A DNA stretch of 64,000 bases from Deltaproteobacteria bacterium (GTDB taxonomy: Bacteria > Myxococcota > Kuafuiibacteriia > Kuafuiibacteriales > Kuafuiibacteriaceae): the NCBI GenBank assembly GCA_020632995.1, contig JACKEN010000003.1:606960-670959 (forward strand). The letters are read 5' to 3'. Each line of letters opens with the position of its first letter. Position 1 is the stretch's first letter. Positions 17,691 to 26,322 of the stretch are shown here, one piece after another. Made by a program: the position numbers and the translations under genes. The notes beneath the pieces are model-generated. The model saw only the letters and a list, made by a program, of their open reading frames with translations, ran no database searches and was not told the origin of the DNA.

Positions 17691-18880
17691 ATGCGAGAGG
17701 TTGCGTTGGCCCGCGGAGACGGATCGGTCCGGAGATCATGGACGGATGGCCTGCGGGCCTCGAGGCGGTGGGGGCGCCGCCCGCTTCACCGAGGTGGAGA
17801 TGGGCGCCGACGTGTTCAGCTGGGGCATCTCGGCGGGGATGACCGAGGAGGCTCGGGCCACGGTGGAGCGCTGCCAGGATCCTCTTCAAGGGCCCGATGG
17901 CGACCCCCAAGGGCAAGGGGGTGAAGAGATCAACGTCACCGCCCGGAAGCTGTGGAGCACCTACGCGAACAAGGGCTTTTCGCACCTCTGAAGGGGGTCG
18001 AGTCCCTGGTCGGCAGGCGCTGCGGGCCGATCAACATCACCCTGATCCGCGAGAACATCGAGGACACCTACGGCGCGGTCGAGCACATGCAGACGCAAGA
18101 CGTCGCGCAGTGCCGCCGCTTCATCACGCGCCCTGGCAGCCTGCAGGTCCACCGCTACGCGTTCGAGGCCGCCCCTCCGGGCGCGCCAAGCGCGTCACGT
18201 GTGTGGCCACAAGGCGAACATCATGAAGCTGACCGACGGCTCTTCCTCGAGACCTTCTACGAGGTCGCGGCGGAGTACCCACAGCTGGTGGCGGACGACC
18301 TGATCGTCGACGACATGGCGATGCGCCTGGTGATGGCGCCCGAACTTCGATGTGGTGGTGCTGGCGAACCCGCAGGGGACATCCCGTGGCTCTGCGCTGG
18401 CCAAAGCGGGGTCTGGGCTACGCCCCATCGGCCCATCGGCGGACCACGCCGCTCATCTTCGAGGCGGTGCACGGGACCGCGCCCATCGTGGTCAGGATCG
18501 CGCGAACCCGTCCGCGACTTGAGCGCGTGATGATACACGCCTGTGCCCCGCACACCACGCCGCTGTCCACGCCTCGCACTCGCGAACGCGCTCGAGCAGG
18601 CCCCCTCGACGCGCTGGTCCCGGATCGGCTACTTCGCCGGACGAGGCACCCGTCGGTTCGCCGACGACCGCTGGACCGCGGTCCACCACACGGCCGGCCT
18701 GCAGGCGCAGGCGGGCGGCAGCGGCAGCCGAACACGCCGCCGCCGCCGCCGACCCGCCGCGGGTGCTGGACGAGCCCTGAGCGAAAGGGTCATCCACCTC
18801 TTCGCTGGAGTTCACCGAGCGAGCCTGACCTCGCGAGGCACCTCCGGGAGCTGGGGGAACGGGCCGACGAGGCACCCAGG
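17691..18880 (+). pseudogene. icd: NADP-type isocitrate dehydrogenase broken by multiple frameshifts
   Basis: The start (ATG 17691 after GGAGG at 17680) is intact. Joining frames gives an isocitrate/isopropylmalate dehydrogenase family protein: IGPEIMDG, TEVEMGADVFSWGISAGMTE, ILFKGPMATPKGKGVK, INVTARKLWSTYANK, ITLIRENIEDTYGAVEH, KANIMKLTDGLFLETF, VDDMAMRLVM, LCAGQSG and LIFEAVHGTAP. At least six single-base shifts separate these blocks before 18510. Beyond that, fragments such as YFAGDEAP and EPDLARHLRELGE may be its C-terminal part, up to about 18880. Residue conservation inside each block is high, so either the damage is very recent or it is a sequencing artefact. Confidence 0.75.
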
Positions 18881-19490
18881 TCTGCGAACATCCACCGCTT
18901 CACCGACTGCGTGGATCACTACCGCCTGCTGAGCACGGGCGACCCCTCGCCAGGCCCTCCTGGCTTCGTCGCGTCGGAGCGAGGGCTCGCTCGCGGCGCT
19001 CCCGAGGTCGAGGTGGCCTTCGCTCGCCCAGGGCCTTCGAGCGCCGCCCTCGTCACAGGCCCCGTGGTAACTGTCATGGCGCCGCGGACCCCCTGCGCTG
19101 AACCTACGCGGACGAGGACACGGCCTGACCGCGGCGGCCCGTGAGGCCTCCGCGCCGCCGCTGGGCCTGAGGCCTCGCCGACATCCAGCGCCCGCGGCGA
19201 GCCCCGCGCACGGGGGCCGACGAGGCGAACATCCACGCTTCCGGAGTGGCTGGGCCCAGCAGCAGTCCATCTTGCAGGAGCGGCTCGAGAAGATGCAGGC
19301 CACATCCAGGCGCCAAGCTGTTGGCCTGGCCGGCGAACCAGGCCAAGCTCGACGCGCCGGGGTGTCGCTACGCCGAGTGGCGGGCCCAGCCCCCGACGAC
19401 CGACAAGGTGCCGGACAGCTAACGCAAGGGCCTGGACGGCTGGGCGCTGCGGCCCCACGCCCCGGTGACAGGCCCTGGACGGCCTGGGCC
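18881..19490 (+). other. Low-confidence stretch without a readable gene
   Basis: About 600 bases between the broken isocitrate dehydrogenase and the broken membrane protein. Short coding-like pieces appear in shifting frames (for example WAQQQSILQERLEKMQ near 19257-19300 and AKLDAPGCRYAEWRAQ near 19315), but no frame stays open and I recognise no family. Base composition is like the flanks. It is probably the damaged continuation of neighbouring genes rather than true intergenic DNA. Confidence 0.4.
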
Positions 19491-19887
19491 TACTTCAGCG
19501 CCGGGTGGGCTGAGCCCTACTTCAGCGGCGCCCTCGCGCCCTCGCCGGCGTCCCGCTCGACCTGTTGGTGCACGGCGTCATCGAGGCGGCGCGGCCCCGG
19601 CGCGAGAACGGCCTGGCGTTGGTGGTGAACCTGCCGGAGATCCTCCTCAACCTGCAGGGCAAGGGTCCCCGAAGGTGAGTGGGCCCGGGCCACGCCGCGG
19701 TGCTCGACGCCCACGACCCCGCGTGGGTGACGGAGCGCCTGCACTGCTACAACGAGTACGTCCGCTCGCTGGTGCGCCTCCCCGGCGCCGGGCCGTTCCT
19801 CGAGCGCTGGACCCGCGGCCTCACCTCCCCGGAGGAGCTGCAAGGCAGACCTGCAGGGCCTGGCCCGCGAGGTGACCAGCGCCCCGC
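19491..19887 (+). pseudogene. Frameshifted 5' part of the large membrane protein gene
   Basis: Sensible protein appears in pieces in changing frames: YFSAGWAEPYFSGALA from 19491, LAGVPLDLLVHGVIEAARP from 19541, an in-frame TGA near 19674, then AWVTERLHCYNEYVRSLVRL to about 19840, then LAREVTSAPRAAARHAARLM. These lead directly into the intact frame that begins at about 20060. The original gene therefore probably ran from before 19491 to 21846, nearly 790 codons. The breaks are single-base shifts, as in the upstream isocitrate dehydrogenase. Confidence 0.5.
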
Positions 19888-21846
19888 GTGCCGCGGCCCG
19901 GCACGCCGCTCGGCTCATGCGTCGCCTGGCCGAGGGCGCGTTCAGCGACGACTGGCGCTTCGAGGAGCAGGACGCGGGGAGCGCTTCGCCCTCAACGTCT
20001 TCGCCCTCCCTCGCGGTCCGCGGGCCCGGCCCCTCGCCGGTGTCGCCGCCCCGAGGCCACCCCCGCCCTCGAGCACCGGCTCACCCTGGTGCTGAGCGCG
20101 ATCCAGCGCGCCTTCGAGGCGCGGGAGCAGGTGCTCCCCGCCCTGGTGCGCTGCCTGAAGCTCCTGTTGGACCAGGAGCTCCACGCCGCCTCGAAGCAGG
20201 CGCTCTCCGACGTGTGCCGCCGCCAGGTGGCCCTGGTGCGCCCGCTCGTGGCCCAGTGGCGACTGCCAGGTACCTTGCGCAAGGACCTCGCGATCATCGT
20301 GTGCCGGGTCCTCCTGTTCGCGTTCCGGCAGGACCGCGCCGCCTTCGCCGAGATCCTCTACTACGTGCTCTACGCGCTGCCGGACGAGGTGCTCTTCCGC
20401 GAGGTGCTGGAGTACTCCACCGAGCCCGACGTCTCCCGCCTGGTGGAGGCGGTGGTGGCGGTGGTGTCCGCCGCCCACGCCGACGCGGGGCCCGAGCCGC
20501 TCACCGCGCGCTACCACGCCTTCGCCGCCACCCTGGCCGAGCTCACCGCCGACGCCCCCGCGGTGGCCTGGACGCGCCAGCTGGAGCCGGTGGTGGCGCA
20601 CCTGACCAGGCAGGCGAGCGACGCCCCGCGCCCCGAGGTCGAGGCCGCGCTGCAATCCATCCTGCGATGTCAGGGCGACCCGGCGGAGGACGCGACCCTC
20701 TCGGCCGGCCGGCGCGGCGACAAGAAGGGCGCGGCGTGGGCGGCGCGGGAGGCGGCCCAGCGCGCCCAGCACGCCTCCCGCTCGGTCTTCGACCGCTTCT
20801 CGCGCCTGTTGGACGACCTGCAGGTGCTGGAGTCGGACTGCCTGCCCGAGGTGGGCCGGCCCCGGGCCTCCGATGATCTCGCCCGGCGCTGGCGCCGCCT
20901 GATCTCGTCCCTCGACGCGCTGGTGGCGCTGTCGGCCGAGGCGCTGCCGTACCTGGAGCGCGAGGTCACCGTGGCTCTGTTGAAGGCGCGGGTGGAGGCG
21001 CTCGAGGCGCGGCTCGCGGCCCTGGTGCAGGTGCTGGAGCGCGAGGACGAGGGGGTGGCCCTCAGCCTGGTGGGCGGCACCCCCGGCGCGCCCGAGGACG
21101 GCCGCCTGGTGCGGGAGTGGATGCTCGGCCGCTACATGATCCGCGAGCTCGCCCAGGCCCAGGGCCTCAGGACGCTGGGCCTGCTCACCACCCCCGGCTT
21201 CGTGGCGGTGTGGGTGCTCGCGCCGTTCCTCCTGTGCGGCGGCCTCGCCGCGGCGGGGCTCGAGGCGTGGGCCGGCTTCCCCTTCGCGCTGGCCCTGGGG
21301 GCCAACGTGGCGCTGGTGGCCGCGTTCTTCACCGAGGCGAGGCGCGCCAGCTCCTCGTCCGCCGGCCGCTACCTGCTGCCCCAGATCACCGCCGCCCTGT
21401 TCCTCGGCATCATGGAGGTGCTCGCGGCGGACGAGGCGTGGTCCCTCGCGGTGCTGGAGCTCGGCTGGGTCCGCGTGTTCACGGTGCTGGCCTTCTTGGG
21501 CACCGGCTTCTTCTTCATCCGCGAGGTGCTCCTCGGGCGCCAGGCCGACCCCACCGCGACCCGGGGCCGCCGCTCCCGCCGCGCGGCCCAGGTGATGGCC
21601 CTGGTGCTGTGGCAGTCCTTCGCGCTGGTGCTCCTGTTCGCCCTCCTGGGCGGCCGGGTGATGGCGGCCCGGGCCGGCCTCGACGAGGCGGCCTTCGCCG
21701 GGCTCGCCGACCTCCCGACCGCGCTGTTGCCCCACGAGGTGCGGCTGTTCGGGGTGTACCGCGTGTTCCCGTGGGCCCTGGTGAGCTGGACGGTGCAGGT
21801 GTTCTTCTTCAGCGCGATCTTCGAGCGCATCATGCGGCCGGACTGA
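19888..21846 (+). CDS. Large membrane protein of unknown function (5' end frameshifted)
   Basis: From about 20060 the frame reads cleanly to 21846. A soluble helical region rich in Leu, Ala, Arg and Glu covers roughly 400 residues. Four or more membrane helices follow (FVAVWVLAPFLLCGGLAAAG; FALALGANVALVAAFF; VRVFTVLAFLGTGFFFI; VMALVLWQSFALVLLFALLGG). The first 55 or so residues encoded from 19888 are out-of-frame noise, so this is not the true start. I do not recognise the family. The soluble part contains coiled-coil-like segments near residues 330-400. Confidence 0.6.
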   Translation: MPRPGTPLGSCVAWPRARSATTGASRSRTRGALRPQRLRPPSRSAGPAPRRCRRPEATPALEHRLTLVLSAIQRAFEAREQVLPALVRCLKLLLDQELHAASKQALSDVCRRQVALVRPLVAQWRLPGTLRKDLAIIVCRVLLFAFRQDRAAFAEILYYVLYALPDEVLFREVLEYSTEPDVSRLVEAVVAVVSAAHADAGPEPLTARYHAFAATLAELTADAPAVAWTRQLEPVVAHLTRQASDAPRPEVEAALQSILRCQGDPAEDATLSAGRRGDKKGAAWAAREAAQRAQHASRSVFDRFSRLLDDLQVLESDCLPEVGRPRASDDLARRWRRLISSLDALVALSAEALPYLEREVTVALLKARVEALEARLAALVQVLEREDEGVALSLVGGTPGAPEDGRLVREWMLGRYMIRELAQAQGLRTLGLLTTPGFVAVWVLAPFLLCGGLAAAGLEAWAGFPFALALGANVALVAAFFTEARRASSSSAGRYLLPQITAALFLGIMEVLAADEAWSLAVLELGWVRVFTVLAFLGTGFFFIREVLLGRQADPTATRGRRSRRAAQVMALVLWQSFALVLLFALLGGRVMAARAGLDEAAFAGLADLPTALLPHEVRLFGVYRVFPWALVSWTVQVFFFSAIFERIMRPD

Positions 21847-21871
21847 CCGCCGATAGGGCATACTCCGGGCC

Positions 21872-22840
21872 ATGGGCATCGAAACCAAGCACCTGAGCAC
21901 CGTCATCGAGCAGCACACCCAGGACATGACCGGGAAGGTCGTGGCGATCACCGGCACCACCAGCGGCACCGGCTACGTCTGCGCAAGAGAGCTTGCCAAG
22001 CTGGGGGCCGAGGTCCTCCTCCTCAACCGCGAGAGCCCCCGCTCGGCGCGCGCGGCGGAGCAGCTGCGGGCCGAGGTCCCCGGCGGGCGGTTCGTCCCGA
22101 TCACCTGCGACCTGCAGGACTTCGCGAGCGTGCGGCGCGCCGCGCAAGAGATCAGCGCGAAGTACGAGGTCGTCGACGTCCTCTGCAACAACGCCGGCGT
22201 CATGGCGCTGCCCGACGAGGCCACCAAGGACGGCTACGACGTGCAGATGCAGACCAACTGCCTCTCCCACTTCCTGCTCACGAAGGAGCTCTTCGGCGCG
22301 CTCGCGAAGAGCGCGGACGGGCGGGTGGTCAACCACACCTCGATGGCCCGGCTCGGCCCGCCCCTCGCCCCCGAGTACTTCGGCAAGAACGGCGGCAACC
22401 TCGGCGGGGACGGCACCGAGCAAGAGAACGCGAGCTTCTCGGGGCCGCGCTGGATGCGCTACCACCAGACCAAGCTCGCCAACTGCGCCTTCACCTACGG
22501 CCTGAAGCAGCGCCTCGACGCCAAGGGCGTGACGAACGTGAAGGTCCTGCTCGCGCACCCCGGGCTCGCCGCGACGAGCCTGCAGACGACCACGGCACAG
22601 ACCGGGGGCATGGACATGGGCAGCGGCCTCATGAACAACGCGCAGTCCGCGGAGGACGGCGCGCTCGGCATCATCCGAGGCTGCGCGGATCCAGCGGCGC
22701 GGTCCGGTGACTTCTACGGCCCGAAGCAGTGGGTCGGCTTCCCCGGCAAGCTCGAGCCTGAGCCCGCGCTGCTCGACCCCGAGAACGTCCGCGTCAACTG
22801 GGAGGGCTGCGAGGCCGCGGTCGGCCCCTTCAACGTCTGA
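21872..22840 (+). CDS. Short-chain dehydrogenase/reductase
   Basis: This 322-residue SDR oxidoreductase has the cofactor loop TGTTSGTG near residue 31, the NNAGVM motif and the active-site YHQTK (Tyr and Lys). Its length and layout fit the retinol-dehydrogenase or protochlorophyllide-reductase-like branch that acts on bulky lipophilic alcohols or ketones. The substrate is unknown. A single Arg in NRES after beta-2 suggests an NADP preference, but weakly. It starts 25 bases after the membrane protein and is followed by a small ORF; no pathway genes adjoin it. Confidence 0.88.
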   Translation: MGIETKHLSTVIEQHTQDMTGKVVAITGTTSGTGYVCARELAKLGAEVLLLNRESPRSARAAEQLRAEVPGGRFVPITCDLQDFASVRRAAQEISAKYEVVDVLCNNAGVMALPDEATKDGYDVQMQTNCLSHFLLTKELFGALAKSADGRVVNHTSMARLGPPLAPEYFGKNGGNLGGDGTEQENASFSGPRWMRYHQTKLANCAFTYGLKQRLDAKGVTNVKVLLAHPGLAATSLQTTTAQTGGMDMGSGLMNNAQSAEDGALGIIRGCADPAARSGDFYGPKQWVGFPGKLEPEPALLDPENVRVNWEGCEAAVGPFNV

Positions 22841-22870
22841 CCGAGGGGCCCGGCAGGGCTCGCGGATTGC

Positions 22871-23086
22871 ATGGTCTTCACAGGCATGGAGACCACGGTC
22901 CACGTCCGGCACGTCTACGCCCACGACCCGAGCGAGTTCGAGCGCGAGGTCGAGGAGGCGATCACCCGCATCGTCGGGGACAAGGGGGTCATCGGCGACA
23001 TCAAGTACGCGGTGGATCCGTCCACGGCGGGCCACGTCCGGGGCGGATTCGGCGCCTTGATCGTGTACGAGATGCCGGTCGGCTGA
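22871..23086 (+). CDS. Small protein of unknown function, possibly Cse60-like
   Basis: The 71-residue ORF reads as a compact alpha/beta fold: a strand (TTVHVRHVYA), a helix (SEFEREVEEAITRIV), a strand (VIGDIKYAVD) and a strand (GALIVYEMP). This order and the closing LIVYE resemble the small Cse60/DUF2758 proteins of unknown role, which I recall only in outline. A second ATG at 22886 would shorten it by five residues. Codon usage is normal for the window. No signal peptide is present. Confidence 0.5.
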   Translation: MVFTGMETTVHVRHVYAHDPSEFEREVEEAITRIVGDKGVIGDIKYAVDPSTAGHVRGGFGALIVYEMPVG

Positions 23087-23278
23087 GCCGGCCCGCTACC
23101 TGGGGGGAACGCTCGGTTCCGCCCCGAAACGTGAGTGTGCCTGCGCGCACAGGCCCCGGCCGGGATGCGATCTCGCGTCTCGGGGGTCACTGTAGGGCGT
23201 GGACACCGTCGGCTCGATCATAAAAAGAGACCTTGGCGTGCACAAACTCCTCACCCGAGCCGTCGGGGAGTTGGAGTC

Positions 23279-24427
23279 ATGAACGCGCCCGCCCTCCTCA
23301 TGCTGCTGGCAGTGGGGCTCAGCCCCGCGGGCCCTCGCAGCCTCGCTCTGAAGAGCGAGATCTATGCGCCCGAGGCCCGCCCGGTGGCCGAGGACGTGGA
23401 GGCCTTCGTGCTGGCCCGGATGGAGGAGTCCTGGGGCCTGGCCCCGGTGGTGGGGAACGCCCAGTTCACGGTGACCCTCGCCTGGGCCGCGCGCGAGCAG
23501 GTGCGCATCCAGATCGCGGACGCGGAGCGGGTCTGGGTGGACCGCCCGCTGCCGGTGGACGACCCCAGCGCGACCCGCGCGATGGTGTGGTTGCTGGTGC
23601 GCTCCACCGTGGAGCGGGTGCTCCTCAGGGGCGCGCCCGAGGACGAGACCCCGCCGATCGCCCAGCTCGCCCACGACGAGGCCGCGCCCGGCTCCGGGGT
23701 GGCGGTCGAGGCGGTGGCGGGCGACGACGAGGACTGGCTGGCCCCGCCCGAGGCGGTGCTGAGCGCCGACGAGGCGCCGACCGCGACCACCACCGTGGCC
23801 GAGGCCCCGCCGCCTCCGCCCGCGCCCGCGGCGCCCGCCGCTCCGGCCGCGCCGACCGCCGTCCCCGCCGGGCCGCACGGTCTGGCCCGCATGTGGACCG
23901 CCCCGTTCTCCCTGCGGGAGGACGAGCGCCTCAGCGCCGCGCTCGTGATGCGCGGCTACGCAGATCCGGTGACCGGCTTCGGTTGGGGCCCCGCCGCATC
24001 GGCCCGGCTGCAGCTGTCGAACCGCTTCCTGTTCGGGGGCGAGCTCGGCTTTCGGGCCGAGCACCCGTCCGACGCGCTCGACGTGGCCCACATCCCCCTG
24101 ACCCTGCTCGGCGGCTACGCCTTCGAGGGCATCCCGCTCGAGGTCGGCGCGACCGCCAGCCTCGACCTGCGCGCGGTGACCGCCCGCGTCTCGGACACCG
24201 GGACCCAGGCCGATCGCTCGGGCGTCGCGGCGGGGCTCACGACCGGCGCCTACGCCCGCGCCTTCTACCCGGTCTACACCAGGGGCAACTCGGAGCTGCG
24301 CCTGGTGGCCGACGCCGGGCTCCGCTTCGCCCTCGTGCGCAGCGCCTACGTGGTGGGCGATCAGCGGGTCGAGGAGTCGGTGGTGAACTTCAGCACCGGC
24401 CTGGGTCTGGAGTGGCGATGGCGTTGA
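23279..24427 (+). CDS. Exported protein with Pro/Ala linker and C-terminal barrel-like domain
   Basis: I take the ATG at 23279, preceded by GGAG at 23272, because it opens a signal peptide (NAPALLMLLAVGLSPAG). The 382-residue product has an N-terminal domain (about 25-130), an acidic stretch, a Pro/Ala-rich linker near residues 180-200, and a C-terminal part of alternating strands that ends in LEWRWR, as outer-membrane barrels do. The ECF sigma gene overlaps its 3' end, so the product may be the envelope sensor or target of that sigma factor. The function is unknown. Confidence 0.7.
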   Translation: MNAPALLMLLAVGLSPAGPRSLALKSEIYAPEARPVAEDVEAFVLARMEESWGLAPVVGNAQFTVTLAWAAREQVRIQIADAERVWVDRPLPVDDPSATRAMVWLLVRSTVERVLLRGAPEDETPPIAQLAHDEAAPGSGVAVEAVAGDDEDWLAPPEAVLSADEAPTATTTVAEAPPPPPAPAAPAAPAAPTAVPAGPHGLARMWTAPFSLREDERLSAALVMRGYADPVTGFGWGPAASARLQLSNRFLFGGELGFRAEHPSDALDVAHIPLTLLGGYAFEGIPLEVGATASLDLRAVTARVSDTGTQADRSGVAAGLTTGAYARAFYPVYTRGNSELRLVADAGLRFALVRSAYVVGDQRVEESVVNFSTGLGLEWRWR

Positions 24428-24990
24428 TGGACCGCCTGCGCCGCCGCCCCTCCCCCGAGGAGGTGGTGAAGGCGCACGGGGCCTACGTGGCGCGCCTGTT
24501 GTACCGGCTCTTCGGGCCGGGCTCGGACATCGACGACGTCTACCAGGCGGTGTTCGTGGAGGTGCTGCGCGCGCTCCCCGGCTTCGAGGGGCGCGCCAAG
24601 CTCAGCACCTGGATCCACCGCATCACCCTCAACGTGGCCTACCAGGAGATGCGCCTGCAGACCCGCGAGCGGGCGAGCCGCAGCGCGGAAGACCTCGAGT
24701 GCGCGACCGCGGATCTCTGCCACGAGCGTGACGACTTCGCGCGCGCCGACTCGCGGCGCCTGCTCTACGCCGGCCTCGCCTCGCTCGACGCCAAGAAGCG
24801 CATCGCGGTGGTGCTGCACGACGTCGAGGGCTACACCCTCAAGGAGATCAGCGAGCACCTCGGGCGCCCGCTCCAGACCGTGGCCTCCCAGGTGCGCGCG
24901 GGCCGGGCCGAGCTCGCCCGCTTCGTGGCCGAGGCGGAGTCGGCGGGGCGCGGCCTCACCGCCCCCGGGGTCCGGGAGGCCAAGGCGTGA
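24418..24990 (+). CDS. ECF-type RNA polymerase sigma factor
   Basis: The 191-residue sigma-70 family protein has region 2 (AYVARLLYRLFGPGSDIDDVYQ; FEGRAKLSTWIHRITLN) and region 4 (LKEISEHLGRPLQTVASQVRAGR) and lacks regions 1 and 3, as ECF factors do. The ATG at 24418 has GGAG five bases before it and overlaps the upstream gene by 10 bases. The 3' end overlaps the anti-sigma gene by 4 bases (GTGA). It should direct transcription of an envelope regulon, perhaps including its own cluster. Confidence 0.92.
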   Translation: MALMDRLRRRPSPEEVVKAHGAYVARLLYRLFGPGSDIDDVYQAVFVEVLRALPGFEGRAKLSTWIHRITLNVAYQEMRLQTRERASRSAEDLECATADLCHERDDFARADSRRLLYAGLASLDAKKRIAVVLHDVEGYTLKEISEHLGRPLQTVASQVRAGRAELARFVAEAESAGRGLTAPGVREAKA

Positions 24991-26234
24991 ACCCCAAGTG
25001 CCAGGCCCAGCGCGACGTGATGGTGGAGCACGTCCTCGGTGAGCTGGACGGCCTCGTGGCCGCCCGCCTCGAGGCCCACCTCGCGAACTGCGAGGCCTGC
25101 GCCCGGGTGCACGCGCGCCTGGCCGAGGGCTTCCAGGGCGCGCGCACGCTAGAGCCCGAGGTGTCGGAGTCCGAGCTGTCGCGCATGGCAAGCCGGCTTG
25201 CGCCGTACATGGAGCCCGCCCACCGATCTCGGCCGGGCTTCGGCTGGGTGGTGGGCGCGGCGGCCGCGTTCGCAGGTGTGGTTGCAGTATGGAGCGCCGC
25301 CCGGCCCGACGTCGAGCCTCAGCCTCCCGCTCCGCTCGCCGCGATCACCGCGCCGGTGCCCGCCCCGGCGCCGCCCCCCGCGCAGCCGGTGCGCCACCGC
25401 GCCCTGACCCCGCACCTGAAGGCGGTGGTGAGCGGCGACTGGGCCGGCGCGGTCCGCCAACCCGCGGCCGAGCGGACCGCGCTCGAGATGGACGCGGGCT
25501 TCGCGGTGCTCGACTTCGAGGGCGGCGAGGGCCGCACCCTGCAGATCGTGGCCCCCGACGTGGAGGTGGTGGTGCTGGGCACCCGCCTGTTCGTGGAGGC
25601 CCACGCCGGCGTCCCCACCACGGTGGGGGTGGTGTCGGGCAAGGTGGAGGTGCGCAGCCACGGGCAGATCGAGATCCTCGGCCCGGGCCAGGTGCGGGCC
25701 TTCGATGCGGCCGGCGCCTACACCCCGGACCGCGCAAACCTGCGCTCGGTCGCCCACCACGACGACGGCTTCCTCGACCGCGCCCCCGCGCCCGAGGCGC
25801 CGGTGGCCGCGCGTCGGGTCGCGCCCAAGCCGCGCCGCGCTCGCCCCGAGCCCGTGGCCGCGCTCACGTCGGCGGAGCGCCTTGTCCGGCAGGGCAAGGT
25901 GGCGGAAGGCTTGAAGCAGTACGAGGCCCTGATCGCGTCGCGTCCCCCTGCCCCCTGGATGGACGTCGCGCGGTACGAGCGCGCTCGAGTGTGGGGCTTC
26001 GTGCAAGGAGACTTGCGACGGGCGGACGCCGAGCTGGCGCGCCTGGCCGCCGGGGCCGACCCCGAGGTGCGCCACCAGGCCCGTTTGGCCCGGTGCGAGC
26101 TGGCGTTCGTCGAGGACCGGTGCGCGGCCGCCGAGTGCCTCGAGGCGCTCGCTCGGGATCCCGCGGTGGCGCGGGAGGCGGCGGCGCTCATGGCGCGGTG
26201 GGGTGTGCGCGGCGACACGTCGTGCGGGCAATAA
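24987..26234 (+). CDS. Membrane anti-sigma factor with zinc-finger, FecR-like and TPR-like parts
   Basis: The protein has 415 residues and a GTG start. Residues 1-55 hold an anti-sigma zinc-finger-like segment (HLANCEAC). One membrane helix lies near residues 85-102 (WVVGAAAAFAGVVAVWSAA). A FecR-like periplasmic domain follows (VEVVVLGTRLFVEA, VVSGKVEVRSHGQ, ILGPGQVRAF). The C-terminus is helical and looks tetratricopeptide-like (AEGLKQYEALI). It most likely holds the overlapping ECF sigma factor at the membrane until a signal arrives. The FecR plus TPR combination is common in Myxococcota. Confidence 0.87.
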   Translation: MNPKCQAQRDVMVEHVLGELDGLVAARLEAHLANCEACARVHARLAEGFQGARTLEPEVSESELSRMASRLAPYMEPAHRSRPGFGWVVGAAAAFAGVVAVWSAARPDVEPQPPAPLAAITAPVPAPAPPPAQPVRHRALTPHLKAVVSGDWAGAVRQPAAERTALEMDAGFAVLDFEGGEGRTLQIVAPDVEVVVLGTRLFVEAHAGVPTTVGVVSGKVEVRSHGQIEILGPGQVRAFDAAGAYTPDRANLRSVAHHDDGFLDRAPAPEAPVAARRVAPKPRRARPEPVAALTSAERLVRQGKVAEGLKQYEALIASRPPAPWMDVARYERARVWGFVQGDLRRADAELARLAAGADPEVRHQARLARCELAFVEDRCAAAECLEALARDPAVAREAAALMARWGVRGDTSCGQ

Positions 26235-26322
26235 AAACCGGTCGCCGCCTCGACCAATGATCTGAATCGAAACCCGGGGGGACCGAGTCGGGACGCCCCA
26301 ACGAGAAGGAAGAGACATCGAT

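Noticed and set aside
17952..18530. A separate novel gene in the open frame after the first icd fragment
   Set aside because: Its middle is plain isocitrate dehydrogenase sequence in register with the fragments before and after it, so it is a piece of the frameshifted icd rather than a new gene.
23102..23125. Hairpin GGAAC-GCTCG-GTTCC downstream of the small Cse60-like gene as a terminator
   Set aside because: The stem is only five secure pairs with no following T-run, so I do not count it as a terminator.
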